The notes: generated by a model not told the origin, from the sequence alone. Numbered from the stretch's first letter, positions 16,975 through 26,363 are shown. The stretch: 64,000 bases of DNA from Leptolyngbya sp. SIO1E4 (GCA_010672825.2 JAAHFU020000002.1:1872001-1936000); one strand, 5' to 3'. Numbers and translations: made by a program.

Positions 16975-19182
16975 ATGACCGCAGTCACATCTAAGCCCAA
17001 AGCTCCTGCTTTTTGCGATGGTATTCAATACTTTGCCGAGGCCTTGCCAGAATTTGAGAATTACGGCAAGGCTCCTGTGATTGATGAGGGACAGCGCGCG
17101 ATCTCGACCCCCTCAGATCCCGCTGCGGTCTACCAAACCCTGCTCGCAGCTGATGCCCTCCGCTACCTCACCCTGCAGATGACAGCCAGCAAGCAGTCAG
17201 GACACCCCGGTGGCTTTGCCAGCATTGCTGATGGCATTGCGGCCCTCGTCATGCTGGGATACAAAAATTTGATTACAGAGGTGGGGCACCACGCGCCTGG
17301 CTTTTATAGCAACGTATTTCTAGATCGCTCCTTGGAAGACATGGGTATCGAAACGGTGGCGCAATTGTGCGATCGCTTTCGGGAAACCCATGGCCTGTTA
17401 GGGCACCTGTCTGGACAAATTCCAGGCTTGCTGAACCCCGCTGGCCCCCTGGGGCAGGGCCAACACTTCGCTATGGCGGGCGCCAAGCTACATCCTGGCA
17501 CCCTTTTCCCCGTCACCATCGGCGATGGCGGTCTGGGTGAACCGTACATCATGAGCAGCTTCGGCCACTTTCACACGGCCTATCCCACCGTCACTAACTT
17601 CCTGCCAATTCTGGTGTGGAATGGGTATTCCCAAGAGCACCACAGCATGGTGTCTACGCAATCCAATGAAGCCATGCTGGCCTATTGGCGAGGCAACGGC
17701 TTCCAAGAGATTATTTTGGTGGATGCGAAAGCCTATGACGATGCCAATCAGCCAGGCGCCTATGTTGACAGCACCGCCTTTTCTTGGAAACAGCGTCTAG
17801 CCTTTACCCAAGCCGTTTTGGAAGCCACCGATAAGGCTGCCAAGTCGGCCCTTGGTGGAACCCTCACCGTCCTGATTATCAAGCAACTCAAAGGCACTGG
17901 GGTTCACAAACGAGGTGCAAAATCCCACAATTTGTACCCTGGTGACACCCTCGATAAAGACTACATTGTGGAAGCTTTAAAGACCCGCGCCCTGACGCCC
18001 GCCGCCTGGGATTTGGTGCGGACGAATTATGAGCGATCTATGGGGGGGCCTGGTGCTAAAACAGCGGTGACCGAATCGGTCTTACCAGTGCCCGAACTAG
18101 GTGCGTTACCGCTAGAAGCGTTTCCCATCGAGGGGGATAAAAAAGTCGCGACAACGGCCATGGGGGCGTTGGCAGCCTATGTGGGGCAAAAGGATCCTCA
18201 ATTTATTGTGACCAATGCGGATGGTAATGCCGCTTCCGGTATCAACAATATCAACCAGGCCCTCAAGATCATTCACCCCACTTCCGATGAGGTGTACTTT
18301 CAGCAGCCCCAAGGTCAAGTGTACGAACCGCTCAGTGAGGATGCCTGTGCTGGGCTAGCGGCAGCCCAGGCCCTGTTCGGGGCACGAACCCTTTGGTGCT
18401 CTTATGAATCCTTTGCGATTAACGGCCTACCGATTTGGCAAACTGTGACCCAAGCTATGGCCGAACTGCGCCGCCCGACGCCCTCCACCATTACCCTCTT
18501 TACAGCGGGGGCATTAGAACAGGGGCGTAACGGCTGGACTCACCAACGACCTGAGATCGAGAACTACTTTGCAGGCATGATGCGCAACGGCAACGTATTC
18601 CCGCTGTTTCCAGTTGATGCCAATAGCATTCAAGCCTGTTATGAGTGGGCCTTGGGTACCCAAAATAAAGGGGTTACCATTACCGCCAGCAAATCCCCCC
18701 TGCCGGTTCGAACTACCTTTGAACAAACGCGGACAGCGCTGCAAACGGGGGTAGTGGAACTCCAGGCTACCCCAGGCAATAAAACTGTGGTATTCGCGGT
18801 GTTGGGCGACATGACCCTGATTCCGACCTTTGAGGCTGCCACGCAGTTAGCTGCAGAAGGCATTGGGACTCGCATTGTGTCGGTGATTAGCCCCCGTCGC
18901 CTGTATCGCCCCACAGATGTTGCTTGGGATAGCTGTTCTGAGGCAGACGGCAACTTCTTAGATGATGCTGGCTTTGAGCAGCGCTTTGGGGGCGATGCGC
19001 TGATTGGCATTACAGGCGGATCTGCCGCCATGTTGGAACCCGTCATGCTCCGTAGCACGGCTCCCCGCGATATGTTTGCTTGGAAACGCGGGGATACGGC
19101 AGCGAGCGCGGCCAAAGTGATGGCACTCAACGGCCTGACTGCGGAGAATTTTGTGCAGCGGGCGAAAGTGCTGTTGGGATAA
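16975..19182 (+). CDS. Thiamine-diphosphate enzyme, phosphoketolase/transketolase-like (Sll0529 type)
   Basis: 735 residues from ATG 16975; a TTG 45 bases upstream is the longer alternative. The N-terminal half has the thiamine-pyrophosphate binding region of transketolase-like enzymes (KQSGHPGGFASIADGI, then GDGGLGEP for the metal/diphosphate). The second half has the phosphoketolase-like blocks LWCSYESFAING and NGWTHQRPEIENYF. It is too divergent from classical phosphoketolase (about 800 residues, QQXFP family) to assume the same reaction. It resembles the second cyanobacterial phosphoketolase candidate, Sll0529 of Synechocystis, whose reaction I regard as unsettled. Possible roles are cleavage of xylulose-5-phosphate or fructose-6-phosphate, or a transketolase-like transfer. 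Three hairpins follow the stop. Confidence 0.75.
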   Translation: MTAVTSKPKAPAFCDGIQYFAEALPEFENYGKAPVIDEGQRAISTPSDPAAVYQTLLAADALRYLTLQMTASKQSGHPGGFASIADGIAALVMLGYKNLITEVGHHAPGFYSNVFLDRSLEDMGIETVAQLCDRFRETHGLLGHLSGQIPGLLNPAGPLGQGQHFAMAGAKLHPGTLFPVTIGDGGLGEPYIMSSFGHFHTAYPTVTNFLPILVWNGYSQEHHSMVSTQSNEAMLAYWRGNGFQEIILVDAKAYDDANQPGAYVDSTAFSWKQRLAFTQAVLEATDKAAKSALGGTLTVLIIKQLKGTGVHKRGAKSHNLYPGDTLDKDYIVEALKTRALTPAAWDLVRTNYERSMGGPGAKTAVTESVLPVPELGALPLEAFPIEGDKKVATTAMGALAAYVGQKDPQFIVTNADGNAASGINNINQALKIIHPTSDEVYFQQPQGQVYEPLSEDACAGLAAAQALFGARTLWCSYESFAINGLPIWQTVTQAMAELRRPTPSTITLFTAGALEQGRNGWTHQRPEIENYFAGMMRNGNVFPLFPVDANSIQACYEWALGTQNKGVTITASKSPLPVRTTFEQTRTALQTGVVELQATPGNKTVVFAVLGDMTLIPTFEAATQLAAEGIGTRIVSVISPRRLYRPTDVAWDSCSEADGNFLDDAGFEQRFGGDALIGITGGSAAMLEPVMLRSTAPRDMFAWKRGDTAASAAKVMALNGLTAENFVQRAKVLLG

Positions 19183-19186
19183 GGTG

Positions 19187-19206
19187 CCGTGGCGTGGACG
19201 CCACGG
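19187..19206. terminator. Perfect hairpin right after the stop codon
   Basis: Nine-bp arms CCGTGGCGT and ACGCCACGG around GG, starting four bases after the stop. No T-run. Confidence 0.5.
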
Positions 19207-19226
19207 GTGATATCGCTGCCAAGTAT

Positions 19227-19256
19227 TGCAATAGCCGCACGCTTGCGGCTATTGCA
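19227..19256. terminator. Second hairpin downstream of the phosphoketolase-like gene
   Basis: 13-bp arms 19227-19239 and 19244-19256 around the loop CGCT. No T-run follows; a REP-like or stabilising element is as likely as a terminator. Confidence 0.5.
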
Positions 19257-19373
19257 GAGTCAGAAGGCCCATAGGGCAAGCATCCGGCTCCTTGAACGGG
19301 CCAGTGACTTTTTAACAAAGGCTCTGTTTTGCTAGCAGTTTCCTAATGTCACATTGAGGACCTTAATGGGGAG

Positions 19374-19410
19374 AATAGCGTGATCAAATACAGAGTCAGA
19401 TCACGCTATT
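19374..19410. terminator. Third hairpin before the Crp-family gene
   Basis: 12-bp arms AATAGCGTGATC (19374-19385) and its complement (19399-19410) with a 13-base loop. It could end read-through before the regulator gene. Confidence 0.5.
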
Positions 19411-19580
19411 TCTGCGCTCGAATCTGGGTTTTCTAGGAATCTTGTTCGGCACACATGGATATTGCCCAGCTTTTGTGGGTAGTATGAATGCAGATTTTTT
19501 GCGGCGCAGGTGCGATCGCACCTGTTTTAGAAAATTCAGCAGACTTGTTTGTAACGTCTAGCCCCACGAACAGAATTCCC

Positions 19581-20264
19581 ATGCAGTCAGAAGCCTTTAG
19601 CGAGCTTTTTACACTTTTTGATGTAGCCAACCCTGAAACCGTGGAGTGGCTCCTATCGATATCAACCGAGCACGAATACCCTGCCGACCGAGCCGTGTTG
19701 ATGGAAGACGCTTGGGGCAATGCCGTTTACTTTATTGAAACCGGCTGGGTGAAAGTGCGTCGCCATGCTGGAGAAGGAGCCGTGACACTGGCCGTTTTGG
19801 GGCCAGGAGATTTCTTCGGCGAAATGGCGATCTTGGATGAGTCACCGCGTTCTACAGACGTTGTGGCCCTTTCTCCGGTGAAATTGTTGAGCGTCTCAGC
19901 TCAGCGGTTCATTCAAACATTGTTCAAAGATTCTCAGCTCCATCATCGGATGCTGCAGCTGATGGTGCAGCGGTTACGCCTCACCAATTTCCGGTTTCAG
20001 CTCCGCAACCAGCCCCCTGCGGTGAAGCTAGCGAACACGTTAGCGGCTTTAAGCGAAGCGTATGGTCAGCCCTGCGAGACCGGTACAGCCATCTTCAACA
20101 TTCCCTCTGAAGATTTGGCCGACGTGACCGATATTTCAGAGGAAGAGACTGACAAGATTATGGATAAGCTGGTCGAAAAAGGCTGGGTCAAAGTAGATAA
20201 GGAACGCGGTGCAATCTTGTTGACCAATGCCAAACAGTTGAATCAGTTGGCTGGCAGAAGTTAG
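19581..20264 (+). CDS. Crp/Fnr-family transcriptional regulator
   Basis: 227 residues from ATG 19581; the frame is open further upstream but the extra 31 residues do not look domain-like. The cyclic-nucleotide-binding beta barrel spans about residues 10-120, with the phosphate-binding cassette PGDFFGEMAILDESPRST retaining the Glu and Arg used for cAMP/cGMP binding. A long dimerisation helix follows, then a winged-helix region (about 150-225, VKLANTLAAL.. then IPSEDLADVTDISEEETDKIMDKLVEKGWV). There is no Fnr-type Cys cluster. The target is unknown. It lies alone on the plus strand. Confidence 0.85.
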   Translation: MQSEAFSELFTLFDVANPETVEWLLSISTEHEYPADRAVLMEDAWGNAVYFIETGWVKVRRHAGEGAVTLAVLGPGDFFGEMAILDESPRSTDVVALSPVKLLSVSAQRFIQTLFKDSQLHHRMLQLMVQRLRLTNFRFQLRNQPPAVKLANTLAALSEAYGQPCETGTAIFNIPSEDLADVTDISEEETDKIMDKLVEKGWVKVDKERGAILLTNAKQLNQLAGRS

Positions 20265-20552
20265 CGCACTGGTACAGAACGCGGATTTCTGGCTCGATTG
20301 CCCAAACGCTGCGGTTGATGTTCACCAGCGAAACCGGGTTCTTGTAATCAGGGTTTCGTCTTGCTGGCCTAAAGCGCTAGGGAAATTGCAGCCATTTGTA
20401 ACAGACTCTGTAGCGATCGATTACAGGTCTGTCTAGGAATTGCAGCCAGCATGTTAGCGTGAACCGTAACCTTACGGTCAGCCCTATCCAGCCAGCTGAT
20501 GATGATCTGAATAGGGCCAGTTTGCAGCAAACAAATTTTAGGAGTTTGCGCG

Positions 20553-21035
20553 ATGGGCCTTCAACCCCCCCCGCCGCCCTCTATTTCACCTCGTCAACTC
20601 ACCCTCTTACGAGTCGTCGCTTCAATGGCTTGGAGTGACGGTAACTTGGCTACTGAAGAAGTTGACCTGATGCTGAAGCGCTTCAGCAGTCTCTTTGCCA
20701 AGGAGGGCGAGCAACAGACAGAACTGCAGAAAGAGTTGCGAGACTACTTGATGCAAAATATTCCCCTTGAAGAATCTGTCCCGAAGCTACAGTCTGAGGC
20801 AGAACGCGAGTTGGTTCTGCGGTTAGGCTACGAGGTAATCAGCAGCAGCGCCCGGACTCCCGATGAGTCTTTAATCAATCCTGATGAGGAAGATGCCTAT
20901 ACGCGCCTTGTTAAACTGCTAGATTTGCCTCCAGAAACGGTACAGCGCCTTTCAGAGGAAGCTCAGTCTGCGACCACTGCGGGCTCGTTAGTCGATAGTA
21001 TGGAAGCACATCTAAAGCGCTTTTTTGATCGCTAA
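20553..21035 (+). CDS. TerB-like acidic helical protein
   Basis: 160 residues. From about residue 12 it has the TerB-type start SPRQLTLLRVVASMAWSDG, with the conserved helix followed by acidic residues (ATEEVDLMLKRF), and a second copy of the fold features near 110-150 (DEEDAYTRLVKLLDLPPETVQ). TerB-like domains are all-alpha, often metal-binding and tied to membrane stress, but the function of the cyanobacterial stand-alone forms is unknown. No membrane segment. The stop codon is the first triplet of a 14-bp tandem repeat. GGAG precedes the ATG. Confidence 0.7.
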   Translation: MGLQPPPPPSISPRQLTLLRVVASMAWSDGNLATEEVDLMLKRFSSLFAKEGEQQTELQKELRDYLMQNIPLEESVPKLQSEAERELVLRLGYEVISSSARTPDESLINPDEEDAYTRLVKLLDLPPETVQRLSEEAQSATTAGSLVDSMEAHLKRFFDR

Positions 21036-21083
21036 GCCTCCATTCCTAAGCCTCCATTCCTAAGCCTCCATTCCTAAGCCTCC
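21033..21083 (+). repeat. 14-bp tandem repeat overlapping a stop codon
   Basis: Three full units of TAAGCCTCCATTCC and a partial fourth (TAAGCCTCC). The first TAA is the stop of the TerB-like gene. Slippage would leave the stop in place but change the 3' UTR between convergent genes. Confidence 0.9.
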
Positions 21084-21114
21084 GCCAAACTTGGGTACGA
21101 TTCTGTTCTGACTT

Positions 21115-22080
21115 CTAAAGGCTCATCTCGAGCATGGCTTCGATCGGCTTCAGGGCAGCTACGCGCGTTTCTTCTGGCATCGTAATCTCAGGATGTTGGT
21201 TTTTCATCGCCAAATAAAGCTTCTCTAGAGTATTGAGCCGCATGTGTGGACATTCATTGCAGGCACAATTGCCCAGGGCAGGCGCTGGAATAAACCGCTT
21301 GTCGGGTACCTGCTTTTCCATCTGATGGATGATCCCCGGTTCAGTGACGACAATGAACTGATCGCGATCGCGCTGCTGCACATACTTCAACAGCGCAGTG
21401 GTTGAGCCAATAAAGTCTGCATGGCGGAGCACGGCTTCCTCACATTCAGGGTGAGCCACAATTTCTGCGGTAGGGTGCTCCATTCGCAGCTGCACCAGCT
21501 TTTTCTCAGAAAAGGTTTCGTGAACGATACAGCTCCCCTGCCAGAGCACCAAGTCTCGCCCCGTTTGGGCCATAACATACCGGCCTAAATTACGATCAGG
21601 GGCAAAGATAATAGGCTGGCTTTCAGGAATTTGCTCAACGATTTTGACCGCATTCGAGCTTGTGCAGATAATATCGCTCATGGCCTTGATAGCGGCAGAG
21701 CAATTGATATAAGAAATCACCAGGTGGTCAGGGTGCTGGGCTTTAAAGGCCGCAAACTGATCAGGCGGGCAGGCATCTGCTAACGAACACCCTGCATTCA
21801 GATCAGGAAGCAGCACCAGTTTGTTGGGGTTCAGGATTTTGGCAGTTTCTGCCATAAAGTGAACCCCTGCAAACACGATGACATCAGCGTCTGTGCTGGC
21901 TGCCTGACGAGATAGCCCCAGCGAATCGCCAATATAATCGGCAATATCTTGGATATCGGGTTCCTGGTAATAATGAGCCAGAATAACGGCATTGAGATCC
22001 TGTTTAAGCTCAGAAATTGCGGCAAACAGGTCTGAGGGAATCGATTGGGTGGCGGTTCTAGGCAGAGTAGTTGTGAACAC
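21115..22080 (-). CDS. nadA: Quinolinate synthase
   Basis: 321 residues. It condenses iminoaspartate with dihydroxyacetone phosphate to quinolinate in NAD synthesis, using an oxygen-sensitive [4Fe-4S] cluster. Three-fold repeated domains are visible: [23 protein letters not shown], then [16 protein letters not shown] with TSSNA, and the C-terminal [20 protein letters not shown]. Candidate cluster Cys are 98 (NAGCSLAD), 184 (QGSCIVHE) and one of the C-terminal group near 272-277. Length is typical. It converges with the TerB-like gene and precedes (in reverse) the TPR lipoprotein. Confidence 0.95.
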   Translation of the reverse strand: MFTTTLPRTATQSIPSDLFAAISELKQDLNAVILAHYYQEPDIQDIADYIGDSLGLSRQAASTDADVIVFAGVHFMAETAKILNPNKLVLLPDLNAGCSLADACPPDQFAAFKAQHPDHLVISYINCSAAIKAMSDIICTSSNAVKIVEQIPESQPIIFAPDRNLGRYVMAQTGRDLVLWQGSCIVHETFSEKKLVQLRMEHPTAEIVAHPECEEAVLRHADFIGSTTALLKYVQQRDRDQFIVVTEPGIIHQMEKQVPDKRFIPAPALGNCACNECPHMRLNTLEKLYLAMKNQHPEITMPEETRVAALKPIEAMLEMSL

Positions 22081-22139
22081 AGGGAATGGCTTTTAGTGAA
22101 GCGAATAGATTAACTAAAACTGAATTATAGTCGTTTTCA

Positions 22140-22895
22140 CTAAAATTGTGTGCGAATCTCATCCACCCGCTGAATCTGATCTGAGCTAAACCCGGCTCGG
22201 GCAAGGTGCTCTAAATGGTTCGCATCAAAGTAGCGGGCATCAAGACGGAGGGCTTCTTGATAGGCGCTTTGGGCTGCTGCCGCATCTTGATGACTCCAAT
22301 GGGCCAAGGCTAACGCTACCCAAGGATGAGGGTTATAGGGTTCTAGCTCGGTGGCACGGGCGGCATGATCTACCGCAGCCGGGATATCAGGCAACCTTTG
22401 ATAGGCCAGACTCAGGTTGTAATAGGCAATCTCATTATCAGCTTGCAGGGTTTTAGCTTGGGTGTGGGTGGCGATCGCCGGTTCCAAGTCGCCGTTTACC
22501 AGATAGGCAATGCCCAGGGCATTCAGCGCCGGAACGTGCTCACTGTCATGTTCTAAGGCTTGTCTTAGGGTTCCAATCGCCTCATTTCTTTGCGCGGCTA
22601 AATGCTGTGTCCACCCCAGCAGGACATAGCCAGAAACCGCTCTAGGTGCCAACGCTACTGCGGTTTTAAGGGTGGAGATCGCCGCCGCAAAATCCCCTTG
22701 TTGTCGCGCCTCCAGGCCCGCTTGCCGATAGGTCACCGCAGTTTGAGGGTCTTCTAAAAAGACAGGATACGCTAGGGCAGTTTGCAGCTCCGAGGAAACA
22801 GAAACTGACCGGAAGGACAGGGGCTGCTCGGTTTCCGTGCACCCAATGACTCCCCAAATCAATGTCAGTATGGCAACGGCAAAAGAGCGGTTCAT
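22140..22895 (-). CDS. TPR-repeat lipoprotein
   Basis: 251 residues. The N-terminal hydrophobic stretch ends in a lipobox (GVIGC, Cys19), so the protein should be lipid-anchored on the periplasmic side. Six or so tetratricopeptide repeats follow (residues about 55-240), for example YRQAGLEARQQGDFAAAISTLKTA-type units. TPR arrays bind partner proteins; the partner is not evident. It is transcribed toward nadA with a 59-bp gap and may be co-transcribed. Confidence 0.8.
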   Translation of the reverse strand: MNRSFAVAILTLIWGVIGCTETEQPLSFRSVSVSSELQTALAYPVFLEDPQTAVTYRQAGLEARQQGDFAAAISTLKTAVALAPRAVSGYVLLGWTQHLAAQRNEAIGTLRQALEHDSEHVPALNALGIAYLVNGDLEPAIATHTQAKTLQADNEIAYYNLSLAYQRLPDIPAAVDHAARATELEPYNPHPWVALALAHWSHQDAAAAQSAYQEALRLDARYFDANHLEHLARAGFSSDQIQRVDEIRTQF

Positions 22896-23359
22896 CTCCC
22901 ACGCAACTCCATCTAAAGCTCGCCCCTTTAAGCTAAGAATAGGCCGTCAGCGGCTGGTTGGTTTCTAACAATACTGAAATCCCTGCTTCTGACCAAATAT
23001 CTCGATGTCCTAGTTGGCGGGTAAACCTGATTTTGTAGACTGGGGTAAATACAGTCAGCCCCCCCTAGCCAACCTTTCATTCGGGTAATCTGAGGCCAAC
23101 CTGATCTGCAAAAGACTGTGGGGCCACCAACGCTCTATCTGTGCGTTACCTGTACATTCAGCCCCTAATCTTGCCATATCAAAATCAGTCATTTAAATAG
23201 GCCTGGGATCTTGGGGATCAAACGACTGAGGAAGTATCTCTCTAGCAGGGATACCAGCATCATCAAAACAGGAATGACTATGATATATTCTATGTGTTTT
23301 GTGGGCTGAAGTTGACCCCGCAAATGTACCTCGGTATGCAGTTTGGAGGATGAGATCCT
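22896..23359. other. Intergenic region, no gene seen
   Basis: 464 bp between the divergent TPR lipoprotein and peroxiredoxin genes. I see no repeat, RNA gene or clear regulator site. GGAGGATGAG just before 23360 is the peroxiredoxin ribosome-binding site. Confidence 0.5.
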
Positions 23360-23965
23360 ATGACGAGCCCAGTAGAAGGCTGTCTCCGTGTCGGTCAATC
23401 AGCTCCCGATTTCACTGCAACGGCTGTTGTTGATCAGGAATTCAAAACCATTAAACTTTCTGATTATCGCGGCAAGTATGTAGTTCTGTTCTTTTATCCC
23501 CTAGATTTTACATTCGTTTGCCCTACTGAAATTACAGCATTTAGCGATCGCTACTCTGAGTTTAAAGACCTGAATACTGAAGTCTTAGGTGCCTCCGTTG
23601 ATAGCGAGTTCTCACACCTCGCCTGGATTCAGACTGACCGTAAGCAAGGCGGCGTCGGTGATCTGAACTATCCTCTCGTTTCAGACATTAAGAAAGAAAT
23701 TAGCTCTGCTTACAATGTGCTAGACCCTGATGCTGGGGTTGCCCTCCGTGGTCTAGTCATCATTGACAAGGAGGGTGTTATCCAGCATTCAACCGTTAAC
23801 AATTTATCCTTTGGTCGGAGTGTAGATGAAACCCTGCGGGTGCTGCAGGCTATTCAGTATGTACAGGCTCACCCTGATGAAGTTTGTCCGGCTGGCTGGA
23901 AGCCTGGCGAGAAGACGATGACCCCTGATCCCGTCAAGTCTAAAGAGTTCTTCGCGGCGGTCTAA
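23360..23965 (+). CDS. Typical 2-Cys peroxiredoxin
   Basis: 201 residues. It reduces hydrogen peroxide and alkyl hydroperoxides, recycled by thioredoxin. The peroxidatic Cys54 lies in [13 protein letters not shown] and the resolving Cys in [10 protein letters not shown] near residue 176. The GGVG motif and C-terminal SKEFFAAV resemble the overoxidation-sensitive GG(L/I/V)G plus YF type, with FF in place of YF. It belongs to the AhpC/Prx1 group found in all cyanobacteria and chloroplasts. GGAGG upstream of the ATG supports the start. A second thioredoxin-fold peroxidase follows on the same strand. Confidence 0.93.
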   Translation: MTSPVEGCLRVGQSAPDFTATAVVDQEFKTIKLSDYRGKYVVLFFYPLDFTFVCPTEITAFSDRYSEFKDLNTEVLGASVDSEFSHLAWIQTDRKQGGVGDLNYPLVSDIKKEISSAYNVLDPDAGVALRGLVIIDKEGVIQHSTVNNLSFGRSVDETLRVLQAIQYVQAHPDEVCPAGWKPGEKTMTPDPVKSKEFFAAV

Positions 23966-24161
23966 GTCCAGGGTGTAGTGCTTCATAGGGGCAGCCCGCT
24001 TTGATCGATACAGAAGGAAATTCTGGAATGGCAAGTTCCCCATTCTGATTAACCTGGTTTGAGACGTGAGTCGCAGGCGATAACTTCCTTGGCGGATTCA
24101 TTAGAATTTCAGACGTGAGCCGCTCCATAGCCAATGAATAACCCAGTGACGCTGGTATCCC

Positions 24162-24728
24162 ATGCCCCCTATTTCTGCTTCCGCTGCGCCCCAGTCTAAA
24201 CTCTTCAGCCAGCGGTTTTGGCGGAGTTTTCTGCCATTACCCGCTTCTAATCGCTTGCAGTTGGGCGATCGGGCGCCAGACTTTACGCTTACAGAGGTGA
24301 GCACACGTCAACCCTATCGCTTGTCTCAGCATTGGGGAGAAAGGCCCACCGTGATTGCATTTACGCGCATCTTCACAGAGCGTCATTATTGTCCTATTTG
24401 TTTTCCTCACCTGATTGCCCTCAACGACGCAGCAGAAAAATTTCAGGCTGCTGGGGCTCAGCTGTTATTGATCACTAGCACCCCCTTAGCCCCAAGCCAG
24501 ATCATTCGGACTGATCTGATGTTGCAAGCGCCCTTACTGTGTGATCCCAGCTGTCAGGTCTTTCGTCAATATGGAACTGGGCAGGCGTTAGGTGCCCCAC
24601 TATCGGCCCAGTTTGTCCTAGATAAATATGGTCGCATTCGCTTCTGGCACCGGTTTTCATTTTTAGTGCCTAATGCTGAGCCTCGGCAGCTCCTCTACAC
24701 GCTGGCAACCCTCCCAGCAGACTCGTGA
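24162..24728 (+). CDS. AhpC/TSA-family thioredoxin-fold protein
   Basis: 188 residues. After a positively charged 30-residue leader, the peroxiredoxin fold begins at LQLGDRAPDFTLTEVSTRQPYRL. The active-site region is RIFTERHYCPICFPHL, with CPIC where classical Prx have TxxC, so it may act as a disulfide reductase or PrxQ-like peroxidase. A further Cys pair lies in LLCDPSCQVFRQYG. It follows the 2-Cys Prx on the same strand but 196 bp away, so it may have its own promoter. Role in oxidative stress is inferred. Confidence 0.75.
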   Translation: MPPISASAAPQSKLFSQRFWRSFLPLPASNRLQLGDRAPDFTLTEVSTRQPYRLSQHWGERPTVIAFTRIFTERHYCPICFPHLIALNDAAEKFQAAGAQLLLITSTPLAPSQIIRTDLMLQAPLLCDPSCQVFRQYGTGQALGAPLSAQFVLDKYGRIRFWHRFSFLVPNAEPRQLLYTLATLPADS

Positions 24729-24808
24729 GCGGCTAAAGGTACCCCCGCAATGGTTCACCCCTGACTGGCCTAGCCCCAAGCCGATCTGAAGCGGACGTCT
24801 CTTAGGGT

Positions 24809-24894
24809 GATCCAAAACGTAACGTATGCAGGAACCCGGTTTCTCTCAAGCTCCAGCCGTTACCTGGTGCAGCTTGGCAGAAACCGGGTTCCTA
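24809..24894. repeat. Dispersed repeat family 2, copy 1
   Basis: Imperfect inverted repeat with outer arms GGAACCCGGTTTCT and AGAAACCGGGTTCC. Related copies are at 31518-31636 and 47188-47304. Confidence 0.8.
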
Positions 24895-24910
24895 ACACGA
24901 GTTGATTTTG

Positions 24911-24977
24911 GAGTACGCCCCAGACCCTAGCCGCTGTCTTGACCAAACCGTCCTGGACTCCACTGAACAAGGCCATA
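24911..24977 (-). repeat. Dispersed repeat family 1, copy C (inverted, diverged)
   Basis: Contains CCCAGACCCTA and CTGAACAAGGCCATAG, shared with 38130-38202, and is related in reverse complement to 67-170. It directly follows a family 2 repeat. Confidence 0.6.
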
Positions 24978-25136
24978 GACTACCCCGAGAAAATGGTTAC
25001 AAGCTCAACATCTACCCTATAGAAGGCATAATAAACTTAGGGAAATTTAGGAAAGTGTTGTCAACGTTAACCCGTCGTCAGATCATGTAGCCTGTTTGGC
25101 TGTTTTGATTCGCGTAGTCTGAACCTAATTTGAATT

Positions 25137-25469
25137 ATGGCTAACCCTATCGCATCCGTAACCCTGCCACCGGCTCAAGATCCTCAACAGGAGGGGGAAT
25201 GGCTGAGAGCGACGTTACACCAATGGCTAGATGATGAGTTTCTGCCAGAGGCTGTCAACGAAGATATTGCCACCCGAGCGGCCCAAATTTTTATGCGGCA
25301 ACGGATGGAAGGAGAAAACGATGTTGGGTCTTTGCTGCTGGCAGTGTTGACCGAAATGCAGAGTTTTGATTTTTCGAAAAGCTTTTACGGAGAGTTTGCG
25401 ATCGCCAATGCTGTCAGCGATCTTCTGCTTGACAGTTTAGGCATTGATCGGTGCTGTGGGGCCGGGTAA
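25137..25469 (+). CDS. Conserved small acidic protein, unknown function
   Basis: 110 residues, all-helical in appearance and acidic, with the pattern WLRATLHQWLDDEFLPEAVNEDI, then TRAAQIFMRQRMEGENDVGSLLLAVLTEMQSFDFS and a C-terminal Cys pair in IDRCCGAG. I do not recognise a named domain. It looks like the small hypothetical proteins conserved across cyanobacteria. No signal peptide. It converges with the SRPBCC gene, and the two are separated by stem-loops. Confidence 0.6.
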   Translation: MANPIASVTLPPAQDPQQEGEWLRATLHQWLDDEFLPEAVNEDIATRAAQIFMRQRMEGENDVGSLLLAVLTEMQSFDFSKSFYGEFAIANAVSDLLLDSLGIDRCCGAG

Positions 25470-25500
25470 AGGGATCAAGCGTCAAAGAGGCAAGAATAGA

Positions 25501-25556
25501 GGGGTGACGATAACCCCTGGCAAGCGGGCTGCTCAGCGATTCGTTTTTATCGCTGA
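25501..25556. terminator. Two stem-loops between convergent genes
   Basis: GGGGT..ACCCC (25501-25517) and an eight-bp stem TCAGCGAT..ATCGCTGA (25533-25556) with a T-rich loop. They probably end both converging transcripts. Confidence 0.6.
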
Positions 25557-25570
25557 CTGACTACAGGTTC

Positions 25571-26038
25571 CTATTGCTGTTTAGAAGTTGCCTCTACCCT
25601 TTCTGCAACCCCTTTAAGGCGCTTTAGCTGAGCTTCCATATCCTGTTTTGTCCATTTGGCAGCAAACGTTTCAAAGCCAAAGCTGATCAGAGGGTTTGGA
25701 ATAGAGAACTCAAAGCGATTGAGGAGTTGAGTGCCTGTCGTTGTTGGCTGGCATTCCCAGCGATCGCGTCCTTTAAAGAAGCCTTCAAAGGCCCAAACGA
25801 TTAGCCCCGGTTCTCGCTCTACAACGGTGCTGACGAGGGCTGGCGCTAGCAGCGGAATTTGAATCACAAAGCGGCTCTGGCCTCCCAGTTCGGTGTCCCA
25901 GGCGGCCCCCATCGGTTCACAGCGCAGCGCTGGGTTGAGCCATTGATGCATGAGTTCCCGGTCGGTGACGCAGTGTTCAACCGTGGTAGAACTCGCCTGA
26001 ATCTGCACAGATTGTTCAAAGACTTGAGAATTTGTCAT
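25571..26038 (-). CDS. SRPBCC-family lipid/ligand-binding protein
   Basis: 155 residues with the START-like layout: beta1 FEQSVQIQASSTTVEHCVTDRELMHQWLNP, a curved sheet with LVSTVVEREPGLIVWAFEGFFKGRDRWECQ, then TQLLNRFEFSIP and the long C-terminal helix LISFGFETFAAKWTKQDMEAQLKRLKGVAE. Such folds hold a hydrophobic ligand; no catalytic residues can be assigned. No membrane anchor. Several cyanobacterial paralogues exist, function unknown. Confidence 0.8.
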   Translation of the reverse strand: MTNSQVFEQSVQIQASSTTVEHCVTDRELMHQWLNPALRCEPMGAAWDTELGGQSRFVIQIPLLAPALVSTVVEREPGLIVWAFEGFFKGRDRWECQPTTTGTQLLNRFEFSIPNPLISFGFETFAAKWTKQDMEAQLKRLKGVAERVEATSKQQ

Positions 26039-26363
26039 TGATACAGGAATTAATCAAACAGACTTGATATCATGCTTCCGAGGCTGCTTCTGCTCAAGGG
26101 AGTCAGGCTCACATACCCCGTCAGTTGTGCTGGGGAATAGCGTCTATATCGTGGGCATCTCTGAACCCTGTATCTGTTGCAGGGACTCAGAGAACTTAGC
26201 GATGTATTGTTTCTATCTTACAGAGGACGTTACGCGGTTGTATTAATAGTAATTTCGCGTAAGTATACCTCCGTAAGCAACCTCGATAGTATGAGTCGAG
26301 AAAGCCGTTCCCTGCGATTCAAATTGGCACAAATTATCGGAAAACCCGATTTTAATATCTATC
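26039..26363. other. Intergenic region, no gene seen
   Basis: 325 bp between the divergent SRPBCC and mechanosensitive channel genes. No repeat or regulator site recognised. Confidence 0.5.

Noticed and set aside
24902-25090. 62-codon plus-strand frame
   Set aside because: It runs through a repeat family 1 copy and has no conserved features.
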